Source: Undibacterium pigrum (GTDB taxonomy: Bacteria > Pseudomonadota > Gammaproteobacteria > Burkholderiales > Burkholderiaceae_D). Taken from it: a DNA stretch of 64,000 nt. The notes under the pieces were generated by a model. It was not told where the DNA came from. It ran no database searches and saw only the letters and a program-made list of their open reading frames with translations. A program made the position numbers and the translations under genes. The stretch's first letter is position 1. Each line of letters opens with the position of its first letter. Shown here one piece after another: positions 1 through 9,394 of this stretch. Location: contig NZ_QJKB01000013.1 in assembly GCF_003201815.1 (NCBI RefSeq), positions 2,390 through 66,389 of the forward strand, given 5' to 3'.

Positions 1-3000
1 AATGGTGTCACCACCGACGATGTTGACGGCGGAGACTGATAAAACGCCAGTCGCTGCATCGTAGGTGGAACTCAATATGCTGGGGGCAGCATTGGAAACG
101 GTGATGCCGTTGCCTGTCAGATCCTGAATGTTGCCGCCGGTAATGACGCTGTTCCAGTCATCTGCTGCAGAAAGATTGTAGACAGTGCTACTGACTGAGG
201 ACGTACCGTTTTTGTTCAACAGAGCATCCACTGCAGCAATATCCGCACCCGCCAGTGTAAAGGTAAAGCTGTTGGCGGAGGTGACTTCAACATTGCCGGT
301 GGTGGAAAGAGTACGGGTTGCGCCGCCTTCACCTGTAATTGTTAATGTCGAGATCGTGACGTCATTCGTCGCACCGATGGTTTTAACCAGGTTGGTGCCG
401 GTGACAGTAAAGACGTGGGTTGTACCATCGTACGTTGCGGATGTGATCGTTGGGGCTGTGACGTTGGAAACGGTCACGCCATTGCCGGTCAAATCTGCAC
501 TGGATGTGGTGGTGGCGTCCCAGGAAGCAGCAGCGGCGAGATTGAAGGTGGTGGTATCAACTGCTGTCGTGCCGTTATTGTTCAGGATGCCGTTGATGGC
601 CAGTTTGTCGGCGGCATTGAGGGTGACAGCAAAGGCAGTCGAACTGCTGGCAGTGACGTTAGCAGTGGTCAGGGTGTAGGAACCACCCTGGCCTGTGATG
701 GATAACTTACTCACATCGATGGTGTCGCCACCGACGATGTTGACAGCGGAGACTGATAAAACGCCAGTTGCTGCATCGTAGGTGGAACTCAGGATACTGG
801 GGGCAGCATTGGAAACGGTGATGCCGTTGCCAGTTAAATCCTGAATATTGCCGCCGGTGATGACGCTGTTCCAGTCATCGGCTGCGGCGAGGTTGTATGT
901 CGTCGAACTGCTGGCTGAAGAAGTGCCGTTTTTATTGAGCAGGTTATCGACAGCGGCAATATCAGCACCAGCCAACGTAAAGGTAAAGCTGGTGGCGCTG
1001 GTGATTTCGACATTGCCAGTCGTGGACAAAGTACGGGTGGCGCCGCCTTCACCAGTGATAGTCAGTTTGGATATCGTGACGTCGTTGGTGGCACCTATAG
1101 TCTTGACGAGGTTGGCGCCGGTGATGGTGAAGACGTGGGTCGTACCGTCGTAGGTCGCTGAGGTGATCGTTGGGGCGGTGACGTTGGATACGGTGACAGC
1201 ATTGCCGGTCAGATCGGCACTGGATGTTGTTGTCTGATCCCAGGATGCGGCGGCTGCGAGGTTGAAGGTGGTGGTATCAACCGCTGCTGTGCCGTTGTTG
1301 TTCAGTATGCCGTTGATGGCGAGCTTGTCGGCGGCGTTCAGCGTGACGGAGAAGGCGGTCGAACTGCTGGCGGTGACATTGGCAGTGGTGAGAGTATAAG
1401 AACCCGCCTGACCAGTCAGGGACAGTTTCGATACATCAATGGTGTCGCCACCGACGATGTTGACGGCGGAGACCGATAAAACGCCAGTTGCTGCATCGTA
1501 GGTGGAACTCAGGATGCTTGGTGCGGCATTCAATACCGTAATGCCATTGCCAGTCAAGTCAGCGATGTTGCCGCCGGTGATGACGCTGTTCCAGTCATCG
1601 GCCGCAGAGAGATTGTAGGTGGTGGAACTGCTGGCGGAAGACGTGCCGTTTTTATTGAGCAGGCTATCGACGGCAGCAATATCCGCACCGGCCAAAGTAA
1701 AGGTAAAGCTGGTGTCTGATGTGACTTCAACGTTGCCTGTCGTGGACAGGGTGCGGGTGGCTCCGCCTTCACCAGTGATGGTCAGTTTGGAAATCGTGAC
1801 GTCATTCGTGGCACCTATGGTCTTGACCAGGTTGGTGCCGGTGATGGTGAAGACGTGGGTGGTGCCATCGTAGGTTGCTGATGTTATCGTTGGCGCTGTG
1901 ACGTTCGCGACAGTGACAGGGTTTGATGTGTCGGCTAATGGTCCCTGCGAAGCATCCCAGCCAGCAGCAGCGGCCAGATTGAATGCAGTGGTATCAACAG
2001 CCGTTGTACCGTTATTGTTCAAGACACCGTTGATGGCCAGCTTATCAGCCGCGTTCAATGTTATTGAAAAAGCTGTCGCGCTGCTGGTCGTCACATTCGC
2101 CGTCGTCAGCGTGTAAGAACCGCCCTGCCCTGTCAGCGATAGTTTGGAAACATCAATGGTGTCGCCGCTCGCCATATTGGTGCCGGTGACAGACAGAATG
2201 CCAGTGCTGGCATCGTAGGTGGCACTGGTGATGGTCGATGGCAAACCGGCAGAAGTAAAGGCCCAGGTGGAACTGGAACTGATGCCGGTAAATGACTTGC
2301 TGCTACTGTCCAGGAACGAACCGCTGTCTATCAATACATAGTAGCCTGTCTTGCCAAGGAAATTGGCAGCAGGATTAATCGTAACCTTGCTATTGGCACC
2401 ACCCGTACCGCTGCTAAAAGTCACCTTGCTGGTATCGTTGGCAGCGATGGTTTCAAGCACCGCATTGTCTGACTGGCGGTAAATGACGATATTCTTGGCG
2501 GCAACTGCTGTAACCGCCGTACCAAAATCGATCACCAGATCATAGTTGATGGGTACATCAATAACGCCATTTGCGGGGGAAACCACTCCACCAAAATTGA
2601 AGCTGCCATTATCGGAAGATTCATAGGCACCAATATCAATTGTGCCACCTCGGTTAAATCCACGTGCATCCGTCGTAGGCGCACCAGTTGTGGTGCCGGC
2701 ACCTACGGCACTACTGCCGCCAGCAATCGAAATGGTTTTTACCGGCCCGCCATTGTAGGCCAACGTACCCATGCTCGGGACGGTGGAAATAGTACCGGTC
2801 AGGTTACTGATGGTATTGCCGCCACTATTAGACGCGGTGTAAGTGCCAGCCGTGGTACCAAAAATATTATTGGCGCCATTGACAGTCAGGTTGCGCCCAA
2901 GGACCAGATCGGCGCCATTATTGCCAACTGCACCGGTACTTGTATTGTTCGCAATCAGATTGTTCGACAGCGTAATCACACCAGGCGAGCCGTCTACATG

Positions 3001-4533
3001 CAGGCCACCACCATCCGCAGATACCAGGTCTGCATTGACCGTTGATTTGCCGACGAAATGGTTGCCAACAATGGTGTTATTGATGATGCTGCCAGCGCTT
3101 CCAGAGAAGGAAGAAATCTGCAAACCACCTCCCTTGCCTGCCACCACATTGCTTGTGCCACTGGTGTTATTGGAGAAGGTGTTATTGGTGATCGTAAAGT
3201 TACCGGCACCAATGATTCCGAGTGCTGCCCCACCACCGCCTGTAGCTGCAGTATTGCCTTCAAAAGTGTTATTCAGCAATGTGACCGAATGGGCAGACAG
3301 ATTAATGCCGCCACCCGCGCCGGTAGTAGTATTGGATTGAAAACTCGAATTGCTAACGATGATACTACTATTGTAATTGCCGTAAGAAGAAAGACCACCA
3401 CCGTACCCAGAAGAACTGGAATTTTTAATGACTACGTGATCGATGACTACGGCACCAGTACTGGACACGATGATGGCACCGCCACCACGGGAGAGAGAGT
3501 AACCAGTTGCGGTGGTATTGCTCGCGTTGGTCAGCGTCATACCTGAAATATTCAATGCCGAAGTATTGGCCGCAGCGTAATTATCCGCCCGAAAAATCTG
3601 TGAGCTATTGTTGCCGCTAATGGTCAGCAAATTACTGCCTGGGCCAATAATACTGAAGGCATCGGCATCACTGGTGCCACCGACCTCTAGCGCTCCACTG
3701 GTCAGGGTAATGGTGCCAGCACCATTGGCAAACAGGGCTGGATCAAATACGATGGTATCGGCAGCACCGTTGCCAGTCGCGTTCAGCACGGCGTCTCGTA
3801 ACGAGCCTGTGCCACTATCGTTCAAATTAGTAACGGTAATGGTCGCGAGGTCGTAATGATATTGTTGGGCAGCTATTGCAGTAGTCTCTACCACGCCACT
3901 ATGATATTCCAGCACCCAATCACCATGTACACCCGTGTCATTGGTCGATGCAGCGACATCTGCACCTGTCGCTTTAGCCAGTTGATTCACAAAGCTGGTG
4001 CCAGTATCGCCTTTGGCAACATCACAGCCATACAGCAAAATATCAGCCCCTGGTGCCATGGCTTTTTGTATCGTCGCAAGGCTGGATTGATAGTCTGCAA
4101 GGTTATACGAAGACAGCATGGTATTGCCAAGCACCAGATAGCCTTCACCACCATGTGACACAATATGGACAGCAGTGATATCGGCCTTGCCTTGCAAGGC
4201 ATCGGCCATTTGCTGTACGCCGTTCTTTAACGGATCAAGCGTAACAACTTCGGTACCTGGTTTGAGATTGCCAACCAGGCCTTGCCAGTTTTGTAGCGTG
4301 GTATCAACAAACACCACTTCATGGGGCGTTGCGGCAGCGACAGGCGCAGGTGCGGCAATGGATGGTGCGGCTGCCGTTTGGGTAATGACGGGAACTGCTG
4401 GCGCAACAACTGCAGTAGCGACAGATGGCAAACCATCTGTCAGACTTGGATGTAGAGGGTGAAATGCAAAACTTGAAGATGAACTGGCTTCAGAAGTGGC
4501 TGGATTCAAGGAATTAGACGGTGTCATCTTCAT
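1..4533 (-). CDS. Giant repeat protein: DUF4347-like head, beta-helix, Ig-like repeats (3' end outside window)
   Basis: The frame stays open from ATG 4533 to the window edge, giving 1511 codons with no stop. Residues 1-70 are a Ser/Ala/Pro-rich leader. Residues about 71-215 match the DUF4347 pattern, with His127 in VSHGG and Cys170 in LLYGCDVA. Residues about 231-640 form an Asn/Gly-rich right-handed beta-helix ending in NRGGTIDIGAYE, typical of choice-of-anchor Q proteins. Residues about 650-763 resemble an SbsA/Big_5 Ig-like domain (SPANGVIDVP, NIVIYRQSDN). After that come long Ig-like repeats of 239-240 residues. Such proteins are usually very large, exported by type I secretion and adhesive; no secretion genes are visible here. 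The ATG overlaps the sulfotransferase stop codon (ATGA), so translation is probably coupled. A second in-frame ATG lies at 4527. The architecture is clear, the exact function unknown. Confidence 0.88.
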   Translation of the reverse strand, partial: MKMTPSNSLNPATSEASSSSSFAFHPLHPSLTDGLPSVATAVVAPAVPVITQTAAAPSIAAPAPVAAATPHEVVFVDTTLQNWQGLVGNLKPGTEVVTLDPLKNGVQQMADALQGKADITAVHIVSHGGEGYLVLGNTMLSSYNLADYQSSLATIQKAMAPGADILLYGCDVAKGDTGTSFVNQLAKATGADVAASTNDTGVHGDWVLEYHSGVVETTAIAAQQYHYDLATITVTNLNDSGTGSLRDAVLNATGNGAADTIVFDPALFANGAGTITLTSGALEVGGTSDADAFSIIGPGSNLLTISGNNSSQIFRADNYAAANTSALNISGMTLTNASNTTATGYSLSRGGGAIIVSSTGAVVIDHVVIKNSSSSGYGGGLSSYGNYNSSIIVSNSSFQSNTTTGAGGGINLSAHSVTLLNNTFEGNTAATGGGGAALGIIGAGNFTITNNTFSNNTSGTSNVVAGKGGGLQISSFSGSAGSIINNTIVGNHFVGKSTVNADLVSADGGGLHVDGSPGVITLSNNLIANNTSTGAVGNNGADLVLGRNLTVNGANNIFGTTAGTYTASNSGGNTISNLTGTISTVPSMGTLAYNGGPVKTISIAGGSSAVGAGTTTGAPTTDARGFNRGGTIDIGAYESSDNGSFNFGGVVSPANGVIDVPINYDLVIDFGTAVTAVAAKNIVIYRQSDNAVLETIAANDTSKVTFSSGTGGANSKVTINPAANFLGKTGYYVLIDSGSFLDSSSKSFTGISSSSTWAFTSAGLPSTITSATYDASTGILSVTGTNMASGDTIDVSKLSLTGQGGSYTLTTANVTTSSATAFSITLNAADKLAINGVLNNNGTTAVDTTAFNLAAAAGWDASQGPLADTSNPVTVANVTAPTITSATYDGTTHVFTITGTNLVKTIGATNDVTISKLTITGEGGATRTLSTTGNVEVTSDTSFTFTLAGADIAAVDSLLNKNGTSSASSSTTYNLSAADDWNSVITGGNIADLTGNGITVLNAAPSILSSTYDAATGVLSVSAVNIVGGDTIDVSKLSLTGQAGSYTLTTANVTASSSTAFSVTLNAADKLAINGILNNNGTAAVDTTTFNLAAAASWDQTTTSSADLTGNAVTVSNVTAPTITSATYDGTTHVFTITGANLVKTIGATNDVTISKLTITGEGGATRTLSTTGNVEITSATSFTFTLAGADIAAVDNLLNKNGTSSASSSTTYNLAAADDWNSVITGGNIQDLTGNGITVSNAAPSILSSTYDAATGVLSVSAVNIVGGDTIDVSKLSITGQGGSYTLTTANVTASSSTAFAVTLNAADKLAINGILNNNGTTAVDTTTFNLAAAASWDATTTSSADLTGNGVTVSNVTAPTITSATYDGTTHVFTVTGTNLVKTIGATNDVTISTLTITGEGGATRTLSTTGNVEVTSANSFTFTLAGADIAAVDALLNKNGTSSVSSTVYNLSAADDWNSVITGGNIQDLTGNGITVSNAAPSILSSTYDAATGVLSVSAVNIVGGDTI
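4..2157 (-). repeat. Three tandem 717/720-bp repeats coding Ig-like modules
   Basis: The marker ggtgtcgcc (ggtgtcacc in the first copy) recurs at 4, 721, 1441 and 2158, so the unit is 717, 720 and 717 bp. Each unit encodes two alternating Ig-like modules. One carries DAATGVLSVSAVNIVGGDTI, the other carries DGTTHVFTVTGTNLVKTIGA. The copies are nearly identical in protein and close in DNA, which suggests recent duplication or ongoing homogenisation. The array continues past the window edge. Confidence 0.93.
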
Positions 4534-5378
4534 TTTTCAGTAGAATTTGGAACAAATTTGGCGGTGATTACATTGGCACGGCTACCGGTCGTATCTTTCC
4601 AGAACGATAGCTGGCTGTATTGCTGAAACAAATCGGGAGGCAGTATGGTGTCGCGGGCTTGAAAGCTAACTGCTGGCCTGACCTTGTGCAGGCCACGCAT
4701 GCCTAAAGGCGCATCAAATTCTGGGGCGTCATACTGGATATTCTGAAAGTCGTGCTCGAATGGTTCCGCACCGATAAAGTCATAAATCAGAGGCAGCACT
4801 TTTTGCGGTGCCTGCGCCAGCAAGTCATAATCGATGAGCAGCATGGACGCTGCATGTTCGCTGTAAAAAGCACTCTTCAGTGCAGCCCAGGGGTAACCCA
4901 CCATGCGGTTACGCTGTGCCAGGGTCTCTACCCGGCTGTAGACCGTTGCACGCTCATTGTCGTCATTGAACAGGCGTGTGATTTCGTATGGGTCAGCCGC
5001 GTATTTACGTTCTATGCTGTCCATCACCCAGGCGACATTGCGCACACAGGCAATCACCTTGGAACCGGGAAACTGATCCATGAGCATGGGTAAATGGGCA
5101 GTCCACATGCGATTGGTATCAAACACCACGCTTTTATCCGCGTGCTCGGCATAGTAAGAATCAAACAGTCCGCGAACCAGACGCTTGCGTTCTGCCTTGG
5201 TAATCACCGGGCCAAATTCTGTTCCTGCGCCAAACTGATGCAACATGCTGGTATATAAAGTACCTACTGGACTGGTCATGCCAGCATGAAAGCGCGGGTT
5301 TTGCAGTAACAAAGCGGCCAATAAGGTAGAGCCGGAACGTGGCAGGCCTGAGATAAAGTGATAAGTCGGTGTCGTCAT
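4530..5378 (-). CDS. Sulfotransferase family protein
   Basis: A 282-residue cytosolic enzyme of the PAPS-dependent sulfotransferase fold. Residues 9-17 (GLPRSGSTL) form the 5'-phosphosulfate loop. The segment CVRNVAWVMDS near residue 115 fits the 3'-phosphate-binding Arg...Ser motif. The length fits bacterial sulfotransferases that act on carbohydrates, lipids or peptides; the acceptor cannot be read from sequence. Its stop codon overlaps the start of the giant repeat protein by ATGA, so the two are almost certainly co-transcribed and probably translationally coupled. That arrangement suggests, without proving, that the giant protein or a glycan on it is the substrate. Confidence 0.85.
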   Translation of the reverse strand: MTTPTYHFISGLPRSGSTLLAALLLQNPRFHAGMTSPVGTLYTSMLHQFGAGTEFGPVITKAERKRLVRGLFDSYYAEHADKSVVFDTNRMWTAHLPMLMDQFPGSKVIACVRNVAWVMDSIERKYAADPYEITRLFNDDNERATVYSRVETLAQRNRMVGYPWAALKSAFYSEHAASMLLIDYDLLAQAPQKVLPLIYDFIGAEPFEHDFQNIQYDAPEFDAPLGMRGLHKVRPAVSFQARDTILPPDLFQQYSQLSFWKDTTGSRANVITAKFVPNSTEK

Positions 5379-5920
5379 TATTTGAGGCAGATAAAACTAC
5401 TACTGTTTGAATGAAGTTCTCAAAAAAACTGAGCAAACGATCGCAATATTAAAATAACATCGAAGCATTGATCAAAGAAAATCCAACTACTGTTTTCAAT
5501 CCTTGCCATCGCTAGCTTTGAGAAACAGTCTCTTGATTAAAAGATAGGCAAAATGCAAGACAATACCCCAAAAGGATTTAAATATTTATTTTCAGAAAAA
5601 GCAAAATGTGAAATATAGTTAAAGCCACCCAGTAATTGCCTCGTTAATGAAAAGTCGCTGTATTTTCCCAACAAACTTGCCCATCCAAGTCGGCAAACCT
5701 TAGCGTATTTCTTAAAAGGAAGTGACGGCAAGGCTTGCCACATTTCGGGGAAATGCAGCTACTTACACAGAATCAGGTCGCACCTGAAGACATGGGCTCA
5801 TATCCAGCGAATGGCAAATACCGAAAATTCATCAACTAAATTACTTATTGTAATCAAGCATCGTAAGAACCTCGTAAGACTGCTGATTCCAGCTTTTGCC
5901 CAGACTTAATGTTTATTGGC
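5379..5920. other. Intergenic region with no supported gene
   Basis: About 540 AT-rich bases between the sulfotransferase start and the terminator of the D,D-peptidase gene. It must hold the promoter of the sulfotransferase-giant protein operon (minus strand). I could not fix a convincing -35/-10 pair. A 68-codon minus-strand ORF at 5537-5743 has no ribosome site or recognisable content. Confidence 0.6.
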
Positions 5921-5947
5921 AAAAAAAAGCCGCCTGTTAAGGCGGGC
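5921..5947 (-). terminator. Intrinsic terminator of the D,D-peptidase gene
   Basis: On the minus strand, the GC-rich arms CCGCC and GGCGG around a TTAACA loop are followed by eight T. It lies 55 bp past the stop codon of the peptidase gene. Confidence 0.85.
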
Positions 5948-6002
5948 ATAATAAGATTTTTTCTTGCGTACTATATTAATTGCAAGCTGCATTTAATACT
6001 GT

Positions 6003-7049
6003 TCAGACGTGCGGCTTAATCGTCTCCAGCCATTTTTTCATGCGGTCCGCATCCGCCAGGCGTGAATACTTACCCTTGGAATCTAGAAAAACCATCACGA
6101 TGTTGCGTCCTTCGATAATCGCTTGCATGACCAGGCAACGACCCGCTTCGGAGATATAACCGGTTTTTTGCAAGCCAATTTCCCAGGCGGGGTTGATAAC
6201 GAGTTTGTTCGATGTGCCATATTCCAGTGGCTTGCCACCTGGGGCAACAACGTATTTCGAATCAGTAGAATACTGCCTGATCACAGGATGCTGGTATGCC
6301 GCATTGACCAGCTTGACCAGATCACGCGCGCTGGCGCGATTTTGACTGGAAAGCCCGCTGGAATCAACATAATGTGTATCTGACATGCCCAGTTGCTTGG
6401 CCTTGGCATTCATGGCAGTGACAAACGCAGACAAGCCACCTGGATAATTACGGCCCAAGGCAGAAGCGGCACGGTTTTCAGAACTCATCAGCGCGATATG
6501 CAGCATATCCGAGCGTGACAGTTTGGCACCTATCTTCAGGCGTGAGCTGGTATTTTTTTCCTTGTCGATGTCATCATTGGTGACTTCGATTTGCTCTTCC
6601 ATATCCTGATGAGCTTCTACCACAACCAGGCTGGTCATCAATTTGGTGATCGAAGCGATAGGCAGGGAGACATCAGAATTTTTTTCAAACAGAACTTTGG
6701 AGCTGTCCTGGTCAACAACATAGGCGACGTTCGACTTCAATTCCAGCGGATCCTGGGTATATTTCAGGCCTACGCTGTCACCTATGCTTGGTTTTTCCGG
6801 CATTTCACGGACAGCAGCAATGCGTTCGGTAATGACTTTACGCTTGCCGTGCACCATGACGGTACGCTTGACCAGTTTGCCAGATGCTGTGTGAATGATA
6901 ATTTTCTTTTGGGATGCCACATGCGTCTTGCCATGGGCAGCATGTTTTTTGGAGGAGTGCTTGTTTGAGTGGTTGGCAGCCAGCACGCTAGCCATGGGCA
7001 AGAGTGCGATGAGCGAAAAAACCACTGCATGTCGGGCAAATTTCACCAT
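6003..7049 (-). CDS. pbpG: D-alanyl-D-alanine carboxypeptidase/endopeptidase (PBP7-like, peptidase S11)
   Basis: A 348-residue periplasmic penicillin-binding protein that trims peptidoglycan peptides. An N-terminal signal peptide (residues 1-25, ending SVLAA) is followed by a His/Lys-rich stretch. The S11 catalytic motifs are present in order: SITK (Ser and Lys of SxxK, in PIASITKLM), SEN as the SxN motif (SSENRAA), and KTG (LQKTGYIS). The length and the short post-KTG part fit PBP7/PbpG rather than the longer DacA/DacC, which have a C-terminal membrane anchor. The ATG has GGAG six bases upstream. It is a single gene with its own terminator. Confidence 0.9.
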   Translation of the reverse strand: MVKFARHAVVFSLIALLPMASVLAANHSNKHSSKKHAAHGKTHVASQKKIIIHTASGKLVKRTVMVHGKRKVITERIAAVREMPEKPSIGDSVGLKYTQDPLELKSNVAYVVDQDSSKVLFEKNSDVSLPIASITKLMTSLVVVEAHQDMEEQIEVTNDDIDKEKNTSSRLKIGAKLSRSDMLHIALMSSENRAASALGRNYPGGLSAFVTAMNAKAKQLGMSDTHYVDSSGLSSQNRASARDLVKLVNAAYQHPVIRQYSTDSKYVVAPGGKPLEYGTSNKLVINPAWEIGLQKTGYISEAGRCLVMQAIIEGRNIVMVFLDSKGKYSRLADADRMKKWLETIKPHV

Positions 7050-7231
7050 TCATTACTCCAGATTAGATATGCCAAAAAGATAGTGCAGTGTAGCAAAATT
7101 CGGAAATTCCGCAAGGAAAATAAGGAGTTACAGACGCTTATTCATTCAGCGCCTTAAACAAATTTGCAAAATTTCGTTAAATTTTTGACTGAATTTTACT
7201 CACACATGCACGTGCATATTGAATAAATAAT

Positions 7232-7927
7232 TTATTCATCCAGAAAGCGTGTGAATTCTGCAACGGCAGCACGCTCAGTCACCAGGGTGTTTTCTATCTT
7301 GCTGTAATCGCCATAACCCAGCGACATCCCACATACCAGCATTTCATCCTCTGGGAGTTGCAATTGCTCCGCGATGATCTTGTGATACTGAGTGAATGCT
7401 GCCTGCGGACAGGTGTCGAGGCCACGGCCACGCGCTGCCACCATGATGCTTTGTAAAAACATGCCATAGTCCAGCCAGGAACCTTGCTCCATCACTCTGT
7501 CTATAGTAAATATCATGCCAACAGGTGCATCGAAGAATGCATAATTGCGGCCATGCTGGGCATGCATGCCAGCCTTGTTTTCACGGCCCAGACCTAACAG
7601 GGCATATAAATCCCAGCCAACCTTGCGGCGGCGCTCAAGATATGGGGTCACCCATTTGACCGGGTAATAGTTATATTCCTGCTCATGCCCACCCTGCCCT
7701 TCAGTATTATGTGCAGCCAGGATGGCGTCAGAAAGTGCATGCAGGCGGGCACCGGTCAGCACATAAACCTTCCATGGCTGGGTATTGCTGCCTGAAGGTG
7801 AACGAGCCGCCACTTCCAGTATTTGCTGGATATCTTCACGTGCCACCGGTTGAGGCAAAAATGCACGGATGGAGCGGCGAGAAGTGATGGCATCATCCAC
7901 CGCCTGTTGTATTGTCGAAGTGATCAT
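7232..7927 (-). CDS. Nitroreductase family flavoprotein
   Basis: A 231-residue FMN-dependent oxidoreductase of the NfsB/nitroreductase fold. The N-terminal SRRSIRAFLPQPV and the following RSPSGSNTQPW are the phosphate- and flavin-binding signatures of the family. The C-terminal GYGDY segment is also typical. The physiological substrate (quinone, nitroaromatic or enone) cannot be read from sequence. It starts four bases after the stop of the thioesterase gene, so both are probably on one transcript. Confidence 0.88.
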   Translation of the reverse strand: MITSTIQQAVDDAITSRRSIRAFLPQPVAREDIQQILEVAARSPSGSNTQPWKVYVLTGARLHALSDAILAAHNTEGQGGHEQEYNYYPVKWVTPYLERRRKVGWDLYALLGLGRENKAGMHAQHGRNYAFFDAPVGMIFTIDRVMEQGSWLDYGMFLQSIMVAARGRGLDTCPQAAFTQYHKIIAEQLQLPEDEMLVCGMSLGYGDYSKIENTLVTERAAVAEFTRFLDE

Positions 7928-7931
7928 GAGA

Positions 7932-8363
7932 CTACGCCTCTATGGTTTGCAAAAGCTGGCGCATGGCAGCAGGAATGGCGGTCGGGCGGCGATTTTCCCT
8001 GTCGACATAGACATGTACGAAATGCCCCTGTGCCGCTGCACTGTCTTCGCCATTCTTGAAAATACCGACTTCATAACGGACGCTGGAATTACCCAGCTTG
8101 CTGACGCTGACACCAGCCTCTATCACATCAGGGAAGGCGACAGATGCCAGATAATTGCACTGGGTTTCTATGACCAGGCCGATGACGGGGCTGTTTTCTA
8201 TATCCAGCACGCCATTGACGATCAAAAACTGGTTCACCACCGTGTCAAACCAGCTGTAGTAAACGACGTTATTGACGTGGCCATATGCATCGTTATCCAT
8301 CCAGCGGGTCGTGATGGTATGGAAATGCTTAAAGTCTTTTCTTGTTTTTGCTGTTATCGCCAT
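7932..8363 (-). CDS. Acyl-CoA thioesterase, 4-hydroxybenzoyl-CoA thioesterase-like hotdog fold
   Basis: A 143-residue single hotdog-domain protein. The block WMDNDAYGHVNNVVYYSWFDT contains the active-site Asp and the HVNN signature of the YbgC/FcbC-type thioesterases, which hydrolyse acyl-CoA esters in the cytosol. The gene lies directly upstream of the nitroreductase with a four-base gap. The acyl specificity is not visible. Confidence 0.87.
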   Translation of the reverse strand: MAITAKTRKDFKHFHTITTRWMDNDAYGHVNNVVYYSWFDTVVNQFLIVNGVLDIENSPVIGLVIETQCNYLASVAFPDVIEAGVSVSKLGNSSVRYEVGIFKNGEDSAAAQGHFVHVYVDRENRRPTAIPAAMRQLLQTIEA

Positions 8364-8576
8364 CGCTTGCCCTATGGATGTTCAAAAAAATGAATTGCCC
8401 TGAGGTAAATCTACGAACGAAAGTCTACCATAGCCCGGCCACTTCATTTTCTGGTCATAATTACCATACATAATTGCCACAGGAAAAGTGTTTATTCATT
8501 TCTATTTTCCTGTTTGCGTATTTGTAACAAGTATTTTGAAATGCATAATTATTATATTGCGACGCACAAATTTGTC

Positions 8577-8604
8577 TTGACTTCAATTAATGAATCAATA
8601 GAAT
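8577..8604 (+). promoter_or_regulatory. Sigma-70-type promoter of the phasin gene
   Basis: TTGACT (8577-8582) and TAGAAT (8599-8604) with a 16-bp spacer in very AT-rich DNA, predicting a 5' leader of roughly 110 bases. The ribosome site TAGGAGA lies just before ATG 8719. Confidence 0.65.
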
Positions 8605-8718
8605 GTGGCTTATTGCATCGCACAATTCCATGGTTTATAAATTAAGTTTAACGCTGCAACATTCCACTTAGCAATCGCCAGGTTTCTTGTATTTCACTTT
8701 CCTACTTAGGAGATTTCC

Positions 8719-9276
8719 ATGTTTACTGCACCTGAACAACTTTCTGCCGCAACCAAAGCCAATTTCGATGCACAACTTGCCCTGTTTACAAATCTGACAG
8801 GCAAAGCGTTTGAAGGCGTAGAAAAATTCATCGAATTGAATTTGAATGCCGCCAAGTCTTCACTGGAAGAAAGCTCTGCAGCGACCAAGCAATTGCTGGC
8901 TGCTAAAGATCCACAGGAATTCTTCAATCTGTCCGCTGCACAAGCCCAGCCTACAGCTGAAAAAGTATTGGCTTACAGCCGTCATCTGGCCAATATCGCC
9001 TCCACCACACAAGCAGAATTCACGCATGCGGCTGAGGCACAAATTGCCGAAACCAATCGTAAAGTCTTGTCACTGATCGATGAAGTATCCAAAAATGCAC
9101 CTGCTGGTTCCGAGCAATTTGTTTCCTTCTTCAAAACATCGATAGACAACGCAAATGCCAGCTACGACCACATCAGCAAATCTACCAAGCAAGCAGTAGA
9201 AGCACTGGAAGCCAATCTGAACAATGCCGTGTCTACAGCAGCAAAAGCAGCAACACCTAAAGTCGCAAAAAAGTAA
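8719..9276 (+). CDS. phaP: Phasin family protein (PHA granule-associated)
   Basis: A 185-residue amphipathic, Ala-rich helical protein that coats polyhydroxyalkanoate granules and limits their size. The opening MFTAPEQLSAATKANFDAQL is typical of betaproteobacterial phasins (TIGR01841 type), followed by FTNLTGKAFEGVEKFIELNL. The C-terminus is Ala/Lys-rich (AAKAATPKVAKK). The strong promoter and ribosome site fit an abundant protein. It is one of only four rightward genes in the left 41 kb. No PHA synthase gene lies in the window. Confidence 0.93.
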   Translation: MFTAPEQLSAATKANFDAQLALFTNLTGKAFEGVEKFIELNLNAAKSSLEESSAATKQLLAAKDPQEFFNLSAAQAQPTAEKVLAYSRHLANIASTTQAEFTHAAEAQIAETNRKVLSLIDEVSKNAPAGSEQFVSFFKTSIDNANASYDHISKSTKQAVEALEANLNNAVSTAAKAATPKVAKK

Positions 9277-9305
9277 GTAACACAAAAGCAGACAATTAAG
9301 GATCG

Positions 9306-9378
9306 CAGGGAGCTCCCCCTCCCTGTCTGATCACTTGAAAAGTAAAAAAGCCCCGGCTCTTAAGACCCGGGGCTTTTG
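9306..9378 (+). terminator. Phasin terminator with a preceding hairpin
   Basis: GCCCCGG and CCGGGGC arms (9350-9373) are followed by TTTTGCTTTT. A second perfect 7-bp inverted repeat, CAGGGAG/CTCCCTG (9306-9325), lies between the stop codon and this terminator and may protect the 3' end. The main hairpin also sits just beyond the end of the opposing small membrane gene, so it may work in both directions. Confidence 0.82.
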
Positions 9379-9394
9379 CTTTTGCAAGAGCAAC

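Noticed and set aside
185..4462. Many plus-strand ORFs opposite the giant gene (for example 185-679 and 2843-3340)
   Set aside because: They are antisense to the continuous repeat-protein frame and repeat with it; none has a ribosome site or recognisable domain.
5537..5743. 68-codon minus-strand ORF in the gap before the sulfotransferase
   Set aside because: No ribosome site and no recognisable content.
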